Positions 26,687 to 36,234 are shown, counted from the stretch's first letter. The stretch: 64,000 bases of DNA from Paracrocinitomix mangrovi (GCF_019740355.2 NZ_CP091819.1:1054001-1118000); one strand, 5' to 3'. The notes: generated by a model from the sequence alone, not told the origin. Numbers and translations: made by a program.

Positions 26687-28075
26687 GTGGGGACTAAAAT
26701 TAAAAAGGGCGATAAAAGTGTTCAAAGAGCCTGGACATTTTATGACTGGGCAAACTCTGTTTATCCATTAGTTATATCTACGGCAATATTTCCGATTTTT
26801 TACGAAAAAACAACTGCTGCAATAGGTACTGGACCAATGGGTGATGAAGTCACTTTTTTTGGGCAACAGATTAAAAACACTGTCCTTTACTCCTATGTAA
26901 TAGCGGCCTCTTTTGTAGCAGTTATAATTATATCTCCCATATTATCTGGAATTGCAGATTACGTAGGAAGTAAAAAAAGATATCTCCAGTTTTTCTGTTA
27001 TTTAGGTGCAACCGCAACCGCTTCATTGTATTTTTTTGATGCAGAGCACGCTTTAGAATTAAGTATGCTCTCCTTGTTCCTTGCAAGTTTAGGCTTTTGG
27101 AACAGTTTGGTTTTTTACAATGCCTATTTACCTGAAATTGCAGCTCCGGAAGAACAGGATAAACTTAGTGCTAAAGGTTTCTCAATGGGTTACATTGGGA
27201 GTGTTATTCTATTAGTAACTTCTTTAGTATTAATTAAGGCTTTTAACGTTCCGGCCAAATATTGCTTCGTATTAACGGGTATATGGTGGGCAGGATTTGC
27301 GCAGGTTACCTACAGAAAATTACCAAAAGCAAACAAGCGGCAAAAAGTAGTAAACGGTTTATTGTCAAACGGTTTTAGAGAATTAAAAAAGGTTGGAAAA
27401 TTTACCTGGAAAACTGTTCGCTTAAAAAGATACATTATTGCTTTTTTCTTTTTAAGTATGGGAGTGCAAACTGTAATGCTTATGGCTGTGCTTTTTGCGA
27501 AAAAAGAAATTTTTAATAAGCCTGATTCAAATGAGGCAGGATTGATCATAGCCGTTTTAATAATTCAATTTGTAGCAGTTTTGGGAGCCTTTGTTTTTAG
27601 TGCATCTTCAAAGAGATTTGGTAATATTAAGACGCTTGGAGGAGCACTATTTATATGGGTACTTTGTTGCACAGCCGCGTACAAAATTGTGGATTCTGAA
27701 ACCGGTTTTTACATTTTGGCTGCCAGCGTTGGCTTAGTAATGGGAGGAACTCAAGCATTGAGCAGATCAACCTTCTCTAAATTTTTACCTCAAACAAAAG
27801 ACACGGCATCATTCTTCAGTTTTTATGACATTACAGAAAAACTGGGAATTGTATTAGGAATGGTAACATTTGGTGCTTTAGAAGCAATTTTTGGAGACAT
27901 CAGAACATCTGTACTATCATTAATCACATTCTTTGTTTTAGGATTAATTGCTTTGTTTTTCGTTCCTAAAAATGAAGCAGAACATGTCAACATGGTACTA
28001 GATGAATTTGAGCCTGAAGAAGAACATGGTGAAGAAGATATTCTTGATGATGGCACATTGGCACAATCTATCTAA
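26687..28075 (+). CDS. MFS transporter, UMF1/Atg22-like
   Basis: 462 residues, about 12 membrane helices. The N-terminal motif RAWTFYDWANSVYPLVI is diagnostic of the UMF1 branch of the major facilitator superfamily, related to the yeast vacuolar amino-acid exporter Atg22. A conserved GGTQALSRSTFSKFLP segment near residue 345 is also family-typical. The acidic tail (DEFEPEEEHGEEDILDDG) is soluble. Substrate unknown. The start is a GTG at 26687; no ATG occurs before the conserved motif. A near-match to the -7 box (CATATTTG at 26675-26682) sits only 4 bp upstream of the start. Confidence 0.88.
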   Translation: MGTKIKKGDKSVQRAWTFYDWANSVYPLVISTAIFPIFYEKTTAAIGTGPMGDEVTFFGQQIKNTVLYSYVIAASFVAVIIISPILSGIADYVGSKKRYLQFFCYLGATATASLYFFDAEHALELSMLSLFLASLGFWNSLVFYNAYLPEIAAPEEQDKLSAKGFSMGYIGSVILLVTSLVLIKAFNVPAKYCFVLTGIWWAGFAQVTYRKLPKANKRQKVVNGLLSNGFRELKKVGKFTWKTVRLKRYIIAFFFLSMGVQTVMLMAVLFAKKEIFNKPDSNEAGLIIAVLIIQFVAVLGAFVFSASSKRFGNIKTLGGALFIWVLCCTAAYKIVDSETGFYILAASVGLVMGGTQALSRSTFSKFLPQTKDTASFFSFYDITEKLGIVLGMVTFGALEAIFGDIRTSVLSLITFFVLGLIALFFVPKNEAEHVNMVLDEFEPEEEHGEEDILDDGTLAQSI

Positions 28076-28077
28076 GA

Positions 28078-28419
28078 TTACTTAGCACACTTTACACAAA
28101 ACCTGCTTTGAGGCATCAACATAATTCTCTGAATTGGAATTTCTGCTTTACATTTGGCACATTTCCCAAAATCAGGATCATTCACATTTGAAAGCGCAAA
28201 TTCAAGATTCTTTAACTTGGCTTCTGCCTTTCTTAAAGCAGCTTCATTAATTGACTTATTATTAATAGCGTCCATTCTAGAGACTCTTCCTATCGCACAA
28301 TCAGGTTCAATAGGCTGAGTTGACTCTTTGTATTCTATTATCAAGTCTTTAACCTTTTCAATTTCGGCTACCAAAAGTGATGCTATATCTTGTTCCTTAT
28401 TCATTCTTTTAGCTGGCAA
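28078..28419 (-). CDS. TraR/DksA-type zinc-finger protein
   Basis: 113 residues. A helical coiled-coil part is followed by a C-terminal C4 zinc finger (FGKCAKCKAEIPIQRI, then RFCVKCAK), as in DksA/TraR proteins that bind the RNA polymerase secondary channel. An acidic tip (DPDFGK) precedes the finger as in this family. Shorter than E. coli DksA; such short forms are standard in Bacteroidota. Convergent with the MFS gene, 2 bp apart. It may modulate transcription initiation, but this is family-level inference. Confidence 0.85.
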   Translation of the reverse strand: MPAKRMNKEQDIASLLVAEIEKVKDLIIEYKESTQPIEPDCAIGRVSRMDAINNKSINEAALRKAEAKLKNLEFALSNVNDPDFGKCAKCKAEIPIQRIMLMPQSRFCVKCAK

Positions 28420-28547
28420 TACTAAATTACCAACTTAAGCCATAAAAACAATAGCCCCAAGTAAAGCTTTAATCATATTGTAAATAATTGGATGGTTCAT
28501 AATACTGTAGTTTAGTTTGATTTTAGTATTATGACTTTGGCACGCAA

Positions 28548-29570
28548 TTAAGGTTTAATTCTAGCCTTTCTTTTTTTTCTGATCAGATATATGAATCCAA
28601 TAAATAATGACGCAGAAAGCGCTCCAAAAAAGAATGACCAACTTAAAACGGTTTGTTTAATGTACAATGGTAAAAGACGCCAATTAAAAGGTTCCTTTCC
28701 CACATTTTCTTGCCAAAAATCAACATTGTAATATGTTAATTCTTCTAAATCCTGACCTGTTAGAGAATGTGTTGTAAATGTCGCCTCACCATCTTTAACA
28801 TCAACCAATAAAAATGCATCTCTTTTTAACCCTCTAATTGCAGTGGCTATAAATTGTATGTTTCCATCTTGATGATAAAAAAATGAAGCAGGTGCATCTC
28901 CTAAAGATCCCGCAAACCAATAAACAGATGTATGTTTTGAAATCTCTTTTACAAGTGGATAAACATCTGATTCAAAATTATTAGCCAACAATGATTGAGT
29001 GTTATCTTCAAAAATCCCTTCCATTTCAGGATATTGACTCTTCCATATTGTTCTGTGAGCATAAACAAATACATTGTTGTATTGATTTTTGGAAATTCCC
29101 TGGATCATGGATAACTGATCATCATTAATATCACCATCATCTAATTCTGTGTCAAGAATCACATGTAAATCACCATTTAATTCAAAGCTTCCATAAGTGT
29201 TTCCATAATTTTCTTGATACACATCACCGCTCAAATCATGATTTCCTACCGAATTAATCAATGGCACATTTAATTTTGAAAACAGTGATCGTTCGTAGTA
29301 AGGAATATCATTTCTTACATCCAAAAACAAATCTCCCAAGCAAACAAGCATTGTTGGATTCTCACTATTTATCCAATCAATATTAGCTAGCAATGTATTA
29401 GTTGGATATCCACTTGAATTAGCTGATCCACCATAAAAATGACCACTGATTATGAATTTGTAATTTCCTGTAGAATCCTCTTTTACATTTAGGCCATTAA
29501 AAGGAGAAACATATTGTGCAACAAGAGTGTTAGCAGCTATAATCGATATGATTAAAAGTAACTGTTTCAA
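28548..29570 (-). CDS. Membrane-anchored metallophosphoesterase-like protein, last gene of the CotH operon
   Basis: 340 residues: signal peptide, a calcineurin-like phosphoesterase domain, and a C-terminal membrane helix (about 305-328) with a basic tail, so the enzyme faces the periplasm. Motifs: GDLFLD (about 78), GNHD (about 110) and a downstream VYAHRTIW. Motif I, normally D-x-H, reads SGHFYG, and the usual late G-H-x-H is not evident (AGSLGDAP instead), so metal binding is altered. Its start overlaps the end of the upstream CotH-like gene by 4 bp. A phosphatase acting on products of the neighbouring kinase is attractive but unproven. Confidence 0.8.
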   Translation of the reverse strand: MKQLLLIISIIAANTLVAQYVSPFNGLNVKEDSTGNYKFIISGHFYGGSANSSGYPTNTLLANIDWINSENPTMLVCLGDLFLDVRNDIPYYERSLFSKLNVPLINSVGNHDLSGDVYQENYGNTYGSFELNGDLHVILDTELDDGDINDDQLSMIQGISKNQYNNVFVYAHRTIWKSQYPEMEGIFEDNTQSLLANNFESDVYPLVKEISKHTSVYWFAGSLGDAPASFFYHQDGNIQFIATAIRGLKRDAFLLVDVKDGEATFTTHSLTGQDLEELTYYNVDFWQENVGKEPFNWRLLPLYIKQTVLSWSFFFGALSASLFIGFIYLIRKKRKARIKP

Positions 29571-31942
29571 ATCTTTAGTTTTTTAACTTGGTCTTGCTTT
29601 GATTTATAGATGTTTAAAATAGATGCATAATTATTTTTAGCATCAGCAACTTCAAAACCTACATCAGCATTTCCTAAATCCCCTCCATAAAAATGACATT
29701 CAGAGCTATTGTTCAAATAACCTATTTGCTCATTTTCATTAAGTTTAATATTCCAGGCTTTATTAATAGCGAGATGGTCTAATTCAAATACCTTTTTATG
29801 TTCCTGAATATTACAACTGTTCATTTTTACTATGGAACCATCAGAATGTAAAAAAGTATCTCCCTTTTTCGACTGAACATTGGACATTGTCAAACTACTT
29901 CTATCCAATAATCCGAATTGTTTTACATTGCCAAAATAACTGTCAACTACTACAATTTCTGAATTTAGCGATTGAATAAAATTACTTTGCACATCTGCGA
30001 CAGAACAGTGATTTATAGATGTTGTAGAATTCACTATATATAATGTATTCTTCATTTCAACAAAATTGGTGTTCTTAAAATCCAATTCACTATTAAAAGC
30101 CGAAATAGTTTCACCTTTATTTTCTCCAATTAGTAATACTTCATTTTCATTGGCTCCAAAAGACTCTAATTTTGAATTATTAAAAGTGAAACTTCCATTA
30201 TTAGAGAAAGTTATTTTTTGTCCTGGGAGTAATCTCAATTTACCATTTGTCAATTCATACTCTTCCTGAATGCTAATGTCCATTTCATCAAAAAAATAGA
30301 TTGAATCATATGCATTAAAAACAATTTTTGGATGCTCCTCAATACTAGTTTTTGGTGTAAGAAATTCATCCAAATCCATTACAGTTTGATAAGAGCTATA
30401 CTCTTCCACCACAATTTCAAATTCGTTTTTACTTCCAGGGATTTTAGCAGTAATCACACAATTCTTTACTTTTTTAGAATGATGATTGACCTTCAGAGGA
30501 AAGTAAGTTGCAAATGTATTTCTAGCTTTTGCGGGTAAAATAATACCTTCTAAACTCACTTTTTCTTTTCCATCAATTTCGATTTTTACCAATTCAATTG
30601 GAAAGTCTGTAACAGGAGCTAGCTCAAAATAAGCAGTTGAATCATCCCATTTTTGAGTGAAGGCATGAAAAGGTTTTGGTAATTCAAGATTATGTCTAAT
30701 CAAATCAATGTTCTCAAAATATGGATCAAAAGGGAATTTTCTATAGGCAAACTCTTTAGATAAGATTCCCATTTTTTGATCAAATTGCGTTGAAATTGAG
30801 GCAATAAATTCATTGAAGTATGCTTCATCACAAATGCGTTCAAGCGCTTTAATATATGCTTTGAAAAATACGGGATCACTAAATAATTGATTGTGATAAT
30901 CCTCATCTACTTTACCATAATCATCAGGAAGTCTTTGACCAGCTATTCTCTCTGATTTTCGAACACTGAAACTCTCATACCCCACAGGTTCTATCAATTC
31001 TGTTTCATTGTTATAATAGAACTTAACATCACTCCAGTCTAAAGAATGATATCCTCCTACCAGATCAATTATTGCGTGAAAGCGAGCCATCAATTCGACA
31101 TCAAAAACTTCAGATGTGATTTTGTCACCTCTTCTAAAAGCCTCAAGCTGAGAAGCACCTTTTTGATAGTTTTGCAGTAATTCTTCATCATCTTTTACTG
31201 TTCCCCTATCGTATGGTTCTGCAAATGAAGAAGAATAAGCCGAATACTCCTCATCTAAGTAGATATGGTGCAATTCATCTATTCTCCATTCCCAGTACAA
31301 ATTAGGGTTCCATCTTAAAATTGCTCCTTTTGGTCTGTTATTATGTTCTAAAACATGCTGACCAAAATGCTCTTCCATGGCATAAATTCCAAGATCTTTA
31401 TCATTCAATTCAACATTCAAAAAGTCATAGTTCAAATGAATAATACCCTCATGCGCTAATAATTGATGATAGGTCCATTCATATATATAATTTCTTGTAC
31501 CCGGATGTTGTAATGAAAACCTGTACATGCCAAGAATCGGTTCATCAGTTTTCACTCTAAAAGACCATTTGTCACCTTCTAAGTGATCCGTCATATGTCC
31601 TTTAAGTCTTATTGTTCCCTTAGATTTTTCTCCGTCAACCTCAACATCACAATCTACATAATTATCTCCTACATTTATTTGAACCCCTCTTTCCAAGGCC
31701 TCATCCCTTTTATCTGATAAGAAATCATAATCCTTTTCAGACATAGATATTTTCATGTTTAATACCTCTACTTCATTGGCCAACTGTTTGTTGTGATAGT
31801 AATTGGTGATAAAATCTAATGCGCCATCATATCCATACCGCTTTACAAACCTGTTAAAAACAAAAAGTCCAACAACCATACCCAGTAAGGTTACAAGAAT
31901 TAGTCTTTTAAAAAGTTTAGTTGTATTTATTTTCTTAGGCAT
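29567..31942 (-). CDS. CotH-like protein with degenerate metal site and C-terminal repeat region
   Basis: 791 residues: N-terminal membrane helix (about 12-30), a CotH-type region at about 45-400, and a C-terminal Asn/Ser-rich part (about 560-770) whose repeated short strands suggest a beta-helix. The CotH relationship is seen in TIRLKGHMTDH, RFSLQHPGTRNYIYEWTYH, LGIYAMEEHFGQHVLEHN and the helix FHAIIDLVGGYHSLDW. Where active CotH has a D-x-D motif, this protein reads GYESFS (about 318-323), so the metal-binding Asp is missing and it may be a pseudokinase or binding protein. Same transcript as the catalytic CotH and the phosphoesterase. Confidence 0.78.
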   Translation of the reverse strand: MPKKINTTKLFKRLILVTLLGMVVGLFVFNRFVKRYGYDGALDFITNYYHNKQLANEVEVLNMKISMSEKDYDFLSDKRDEALERGVQINVGDNYVDCDVEVDGEKSKGTIRLKGHMTDHLEGDKWSFRVKTDEPILGMYRFSLQHPGTRNYIYEWTYHQLLAHEGIIHLNYDFLNVELNDKDLGIYAMEEHFGQHVLEHNNRPKGAILRWNPNLYWEWRIDELHHIYLDEEYSAYSSSFAEPYDRGTVKDDEELLQNYQKGASQLEAFRRGDKITSEVFDVELMARFHAIIDLVGGYHSLDWSDVKFYYNNETELIEPVGYESFSVRKSERIAGQRLPDDYGKVDEDYHNQLFSDPVFFKAYIKALERICDEAYFNEFIASISTQFDQKMGILSKEFAYRKFPFDPYFENIDLIRHNLELPKPFHAFTQKWDDSTAYFELAPVTDFPIELVKIEIDGKEKVSLEGIILPAKARNTFATYFPLKVNHHSKKVKNCVITAKIPGSKNEFEIVVEEYSSYQTVMDLDEFLTPKTSIEEHPKIVFNAYDSIYFFDEMDISIQEEYELTNGKLRLLPGQKITFSNNGSFTFNNSKLESFGANENEVLLIGENKGETISAFNSELDFKNTNFVEMKNTLYIVNSTTSINHCSVADVQSNFIQSLNSEIVVVDSYFGNVKQFGLLDRSSLTMSNVQSKKGDTFLHSDGSIVKMNSCNIQEHKKVFELDHLAINKAWNIKLNENEQIGYLNNSSECHFYGGDLGNADVGFEVADAKNNYASILNIYKSKQDQVKKLKI

Positions 31943-31950
31943 TTGGACAT

Positions 31951-33327
31951 TTAATGAGTTTGGGACTTAAGTTGACTTATTTCCAGAATATGATCTTCAT
32001 GTTCATCTTTTTCAACTGGAACATAATTTTTTCCAACTAGTTTTTGTCCTAGTATGGTAAGAATTGTCAAAAATATTATTGTAAATGGATTTAAAGATGC
32101 AACTAGCCAAGACTCATATGTGATATTGAATAACAAGGCAACAGCAAAGGCAAAAGATATATTGTTATGTTTAATAGATTTAAAAATTAAAGTTAAAAAA
32201 GCAGTAAAATAACTGAATACACCAACAATTCCACTATCAAACCACATTGACAGATACGAATTGTGAACCCCTCCATCATGACCTTCCATCTGTAACCAAT
32301 AATAGTTTGGACGCATGGTGTGTTCATCATGCCCAAAACCTCCACCTATAAAAAAAGTATCCTGAATTTGATCCCAAGCAAAAATCCAGGCAACATACCT
32401 TCCGGATCCTTCCTCAAGACTACTCACCCTAAAAAATTCTTCTAATCCAAAAAATGCAATTCCCTCTACAAATAAATTGAATATTTGATCACTAAATACC
32501 AAGAATGAAAGTAAGACTATTAATGTTATACCCCAGTTAATTTTCAGCAGACTATAAGTAAGAAAAAATATAGACGTTGTAAGTAAAGCATTTCTTGAAC
32601 CGCACCATATTATTGTGGTGAAAATAATAGTTAAAATATACCACCTTTCTTTCTTTGTTATTTTTGCCAGTTGAAATTCCTCTATTACAACCCATAAAAT
32701 AAATATTAAAGTCGCAAAAAAACCTGCTGCATTAGGATTACCAAAAACTCCTTTAAATCTTGTTGAATTTCCTAGTACACCTATTTCGGGTATAGCAAAT
32801 CCCAAAACAACTCCAATCGTCAACATCCCTATACAAAAAGTGAGTAAGGAAATCCAAAAAAGTTCTTTTTGTTCCTTATGCAAATAGTTCACATAAATAG
32901 GAATCATAATATACATTAAAACATAAGAAATAGTTTTTTGTAATCCCACAGTGATATTAATAGATTGTGAAAGTCCTAAAGAGACTACCAAGAAGAAAGG
33001 GACAAAATAAATTATAAACTTTGGAATCGGAGAGAATAACTCTCTATTTAAAACTGCAAAAGCTGCAAGAGTTAAAGGAATGAGTGGCTTCAAATCCTTA
33101 GCAAATTGTAAATCTTGGTATGTTGCATTTGCTACGGGGATATAGTCTGATAATATCAACATCCAAATAGCTGTAATGAATAACTCAAAGAATCTCTGTT
33201 TAATACCTAGTAATACCAATACTACAGGAAAAATTATGTAAATAGTAGGATCAACCCATACCCCCATGATATACATGAAAACAAGGATCATAATAAACTG
33301 AATATGTTCTTTATAAGCTGCTATCAT
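31951..33327 (-). CDS. O-antigen ligase/polymerase-like membrane protein
   Basis: 458 residues, about 11-12 membrane helices, with the large periplasmic loop of the WaaL/Wzy superfamily near residues 330-380: IGGGFGHDEHTM, then HDGGVHNSYLSMWFDSGIVG, where the H-N-S-Y-L motif is the family hallmark. Earlier GSRNALL (about 240) also fits. Members either ligate or polymerise glycans on an undecaprenyl carrier at the periplasmic face. It sits between two CotH-type genes (1-bp and 8-bp gaps) and downstream of rmlA, suggesting glycan transfer coupled to phosphorylation. Ligase versus polymerase cannot be told from sequence alone. Confidence 0.85.
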   Translation of the reverse strand: MIAAYKEHIQFIMILVFMYIMGVWVDPTIYIIFPVVLVLLGIKQRFFELFITAIWMLILSDYIPVANATYQDLQFAKDLKPLIPLTLAAFAVLNRELFSPIPKFIIYFVPFFLVVSLGLSQSINITVGLQKTISYVLMYIMIPIYVNYLHKEQKELFWISLLTFCIGMLTIGVVLGFAIPEIGVLGNSTRFKGVFGNPNAAGFFATLIFILWVVIEEFQLAKITKKERWYILTIIFTTIIWCGSRNALLTTSIFFLTYSLLKINWGITLIVLLSFLVFSDQIFNLFVEGIAFFGLEEFFRVSSLEEGSGRYVAWIFAWDQIQDTFFIGGGFGHDEHTMRPNYYWLQMEGHDGGVHNSYLSMWFDSGIVGVFSYFTAFLTLIFKSIKHNNISFAFAVALLFNITYESWLVASLNPFTIIFLTILTILGQKLVGKNYVPVEKDEHEDHILEISQLKSQTH

Positions 33328-34950
33328 TTACAATTGATCTAATTGTGCTTGGTACACATCTTTCCTGTTCAATAAAAACTTCAAGTTTTTATCACAATTT
33401 TCTTCCCATACTTCAACTGAACTAATATTTCTCCAACGGTCCAATTGCAGTTGTATTTCAGGGCGATAAGTGTTCATGAAAACATTGTACTTTTCAAGTA
33501 CCTTTTCTTCATTAAAATATTGCTGGATATTGTTGTCACAAGTTGATTTAAACTTCTCTTTGAATTTTTTATTTGTTAATAGTTTGCAAAACAAAATTGA
33601 ATGTACATCTTCCAATTTCTCGGCTCTTTCAAACATGTTCAAATTTACATTTTGCTCACCAGGATAAGCCAATGAATAGTCAAGGTCATTTAACATCCAC
33701 TTCCATTTTTCTCCTTTGGCTTTATAACAAATTGAATTATTAGAAGGCCAGTCATTATTGGCATAATATGTTTCGAAAAAAATGTAATCAATAAAAGACT
33801 TGATCGAGATCTCTTCTTTTACTTTATCATATAATTCACCATCTACACTTTCAACAGATTTTAATTCATCTATAAGTTTAATAAACTCATCTCTATCTTT
33901 GTTTGAACCATTTTTTAAATACGCACTTCCTGTTTCCAAAATTGTTATTTCACTTTTTTTAGCACCAGAAGTTTTAGCTATGAAATAGTCATCAATTCTT
34001 TCTCTTAGATTATGTAGGCCCCAGTAATTTCCGTTTATATATAGTCTTACCGCTTGATACTTTTGGATTAAGACATTTGATTCAGCAGCTAAATCCTGCA
34101 TCAAACAATCCGCAAACATTGTTTTTACATTATCATTTCCTGACATTCTAATTACAAGTGATTCGTATTTCTTTAAACCACCCTTTCCAAAGAATTTATA
34201 CTTCAATTTATCCTTTCCATACTTGGTTCTGGCATTAATTTTAAATGATTTTTGAGGAAAGCCTCTTGTTGCATTTCCACTTATCCTTAAACCTACATTT
34301 TGGTCCAAAACCAACTCATTGTCCACGAAATATTGAAACTGACATTCACGCTCCCATTCAGCACCTCTTTGGGTAAAATTCGCATCCCTATCCCACCATG
34401 ATTCTTGGAAGTCTTGATTTTGCCAAGAGGCTTTTCCAAAAACTAAAAGTCCATTTACCGGATCAAATAATTCATTATTGGGAATAGATAAGTTTACTAT
34501 TGCTAAGTCAGTATCTATTCCTTCAAGGGAAGTAAGAAACTTGCGATTACTTCTTGTTTTTGTGGTTTGATTTTCAAGAATCACAACCAACGATTTAAGC
34601 TTTTTAGCTTCGTTAAATGCAGGTTTCCAACGAATAGAGGCAGGATAATAAATATTTGTTGAATTTTCAAAATCTGACAAATCGATCTTATCTCCAAATG
34701 GCACAAAATGTTCACCACCATCAATAGAAACGTGAATTTTCATTGCAGGATTATAGGCTTCAACTTTTTGAATATCTCCTCCATTTCCAACAATTTGCAG
34801 ATTATTTTCAGCCAAAAACTTTTCATTTTGTTGGGTTATATCACTTTCAGTCAACTCAACAAGACCATATTTCCAGGATAATCCAATTAAACCTAGAGCT
34901 AAAACATAAAAAATAAGTAGTTGATCTATTTTAGCTTTTTTCCACATCAT
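33328..34950 (-). CDS. CotH-family atypical kinase
   Basis: 540 residues with an N-terminal membrane anchor. The CotH fold is evident: LRISGNATRGFPQKSFKINART (nucleotide-contacting Lys region, about 225-243), VRLYINGNYWGLHNLRERID (about 295-310), FFETYYANNDWPSNNSICY, and WKWMLNDLDYSLAYPG (about 414-428), whose D-L-D supplies the metal-binding Asp. An N-terminal sandwich-like region carries HVSIDGGEHFVPFG. CotH of Bacillus phosphorylates spore-coat proteins; Gram-negative members are uncharacterised. Its 20-bp overlap with the DUF4956-like gene repeats a known CotH pairing. Substrate unknown; an exported protein or glycan is plausible. Confidence 0.88.
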   Translation of the reverse strand: MMWKKAKIDQLLIFYVLALGLIGLSWKYGLVELTESDITQQNEKFLAENNLQIVGNGGDIQKVEAYNPAMKIHVSIDGGEHFVPFGDKIDLSDFENSTNIYYPASIRWKPAFNEAKKLKSLVVILENQTTKTRSNRKFLTSLEGIDTDLAIVNLSIPNNELFDPVNGLLVFGKASWQNQDFQESWWDRDANFTQRGAEWERECQFQYFVDNELVLDQNVGLRISGNATRGFPQKSFKINARTKYGKDKLKYKFFGKGGLKKYESLVIRMSGNDNVKTMFADCLMQDLAAESNVLIQKYQAVRLYINGNYWGLHNLRERIDDYFIAKTSGAKKSEITILETGSAYLKNGSNKDRDEFIKLIDELKSVESVDGELYDKVKEEISIKSFIDYIFFETYYANNDWPSNNSICYKAKGEKWKWMLNDLDYSLAYPGEQNVNLNMFERAEKLEDVHSILFCKLLTNKKFKEKFKSTCDNNIQQYFNEEKVLEKYNVFMNTYRPEIQLQLDRWRNISSVEVWEENCDKNLKFLLNRKDVYQAQLDQL

Positions 34951-35350
34951 CTTTAAGTGGTAGAAACATTATTACCAGCACAATTAGCGCAAAACCAATA
35001 AGTGTTTGGATTACACTTCCTACCCCACATCCTACACCTGTTAAGGCAACTAAAAAAAGTCCAATGGTTTGTAGTTGATTTCTCTTTTCACCAAGAGCTA
35101 ATAGAAGTATAACAGCTGCAGCAAGTACTGAAAATGGCAAAGAATTTTTTGAAATTGCTACTATTAAAGCGATACCAATCGCCATTAGTGTTCCGTTCTT
35201 TATTACTATGGTCTCAAATTTTCGATTCAAAACCTTTTGCAATAGCAGACCTAACAATCCTGCAACTAACAACTGAAACAAAAACAGAGGAATGTATTTT
35301 GGTGTAAATCCATTCAAACTATCAGCAAATATTGATTTTAACATTTCCAT
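34931..35350 (-). CDS. DUF4956-like small membrane protein
   Basis: 139 residues, about four membrane helices. The pattern LLGLLLQKVLNR, then RNQLQTIGLFLVALTGVGCGVGSVIQTLIGFALIVLVI resembles the DUF4956 family (MgtC-like membrane proteins), which in other bacteria occurs next to CotH and a VTC-type polyphosphate-polymerase domain. No VTC protein is seen here. It overlaps the CotH kinase gene by 20 bp and follows rmlA by 2 bp. The function of DUF4956 is unknown; an accessory membrane partner of the kinase is possible. Family call is moderate, based on pattern and context. Confidence 0.62.
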   Translation of the reverse strand: MEMLKSIFADSLNGFTPKYIPLFLFQLLVAGLLGLLLQKVLNRKFETIVIKNGTLMAIGIALIVAISKNSLPFSVLAAAVILLLALGEKRNQLQTIGLFLVALTGVGCGVGSVIQTLIGFALIVLVIMFLPLKDDVEKS

Positions 35351-35352
35351 TT

Positions 35353-36234
35353 TTAGAAGGTCTTATTTTTTTGATCTAAAAGCTTTAATAAGTATTGTCC
35401 ATATTGATTCTTAGAAAGTGGCTCAGCTAATTTTTTTAACTGATTTTCATCAATATATCCTTTACGATATGCTATTTCCTCAATACAAGAAACCTTTAAT
35501 CCTTGCCTCTGTTCAATAGATGCAATGAAATTTGAAGCCTGTATTAATGATTCATGTGTACCGGTATCTAACCATGCCATCCCTCTTCCAAGCAATTCTG
35601 TTTGTAAAGTTCCTTCGGCTAAATACAATTTATTCAAGTCTGTAATTTCTAATTCTCCTCTTGCTGACGGCTTTAAACTTTTGGCTTTTTCAACCACTGT
35701 ATTATCGTAATAATAAAGTCCTGTAACCGCGTAATTAGATTTTGGATTAGCTGGTTTTTCTTCTAAACCAATAGCTTTTTTATTTTCGTCAAATTCAACA
35801 ACTCCGTATCGTTCAGGATCATTTACATAATACCCAAAAACAACAGCTCCTTTTTCTATCTCAGCTGCTTTTTGCAATATTTTTGACAAACCGTATCCAT
35901 AAAATATATTATCTCCCAATACCAAACAAGCTGTATCATTTCCAATAAACTCTTCACCCAAAATAAAAGCCTGGGCAAGTCCATCCGGTGATGGTTGAAC
36001 TTTGTATGAAATTGATATCCCTAAATGGCTACCATCTCCCAATAATTCTTCAAAAACTAATACGTCACGAGGAGTAGAAATGATTAATATTTCTCTAATT
36101 CCGGAAAGCATCAAGACAGACAATGGATAAAATATCATTGGCTTATCATAAATGGGTAAAATTTGTTTTGAAACGGCCTTAGTCAATGGGTACAATCTCG
36201 TTCCCGAACCTCCTGCTAATATTATTCCTTTCAT
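35353..36234 (-). CDS. rmlA: Glucose-1-phosphate thymidylyltransferase
   Basis: 293 residues. Converts dTTP and glucose-1-phosphate to dTDP-glucose, the first step towards dTDP-L-rhamnose and related sugars. Diagnostic motifs: [18 protein letters not shown] at the N-terminus, [18 protein letters not shown], the active-site [29 protein letters not shown], and [15 protein letters not shown]. It heads the CotH/O-antigen-ligase operon. The other rml genes (B, C, D) are not in the window, so the sugar made depends on genes elsewhere. The 140-bp upstream region is shared with the divergent MORN-repeat gene. Confidence 0.95.
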   Translation of the reverse strand: MKGIILAGGSGTRLYPLTKAVSKQILPIYDKPMIFYPLSVLMLSGIREILIISTPRDVLVFEELLGDGSHLGISISYKVQPSPDGLAQAFILGEEFIGNDTACLVLGDNIFYGYGLSKILQKAAEIEKGAVVFGYYVNDPERYGVVEFDENKKAIGLEEKPANPKSNYAVTGLYYYDNTVVEKAKSLKPSARGELEITDLNKLYLAEGTLQTELLGRGMAWLDTGTHESLIQASNFIASIEQRQGLKVSCIEEIAYRKGYIDENQLKKLAEPLSKNQYGQYLLKLLDQKNKTF

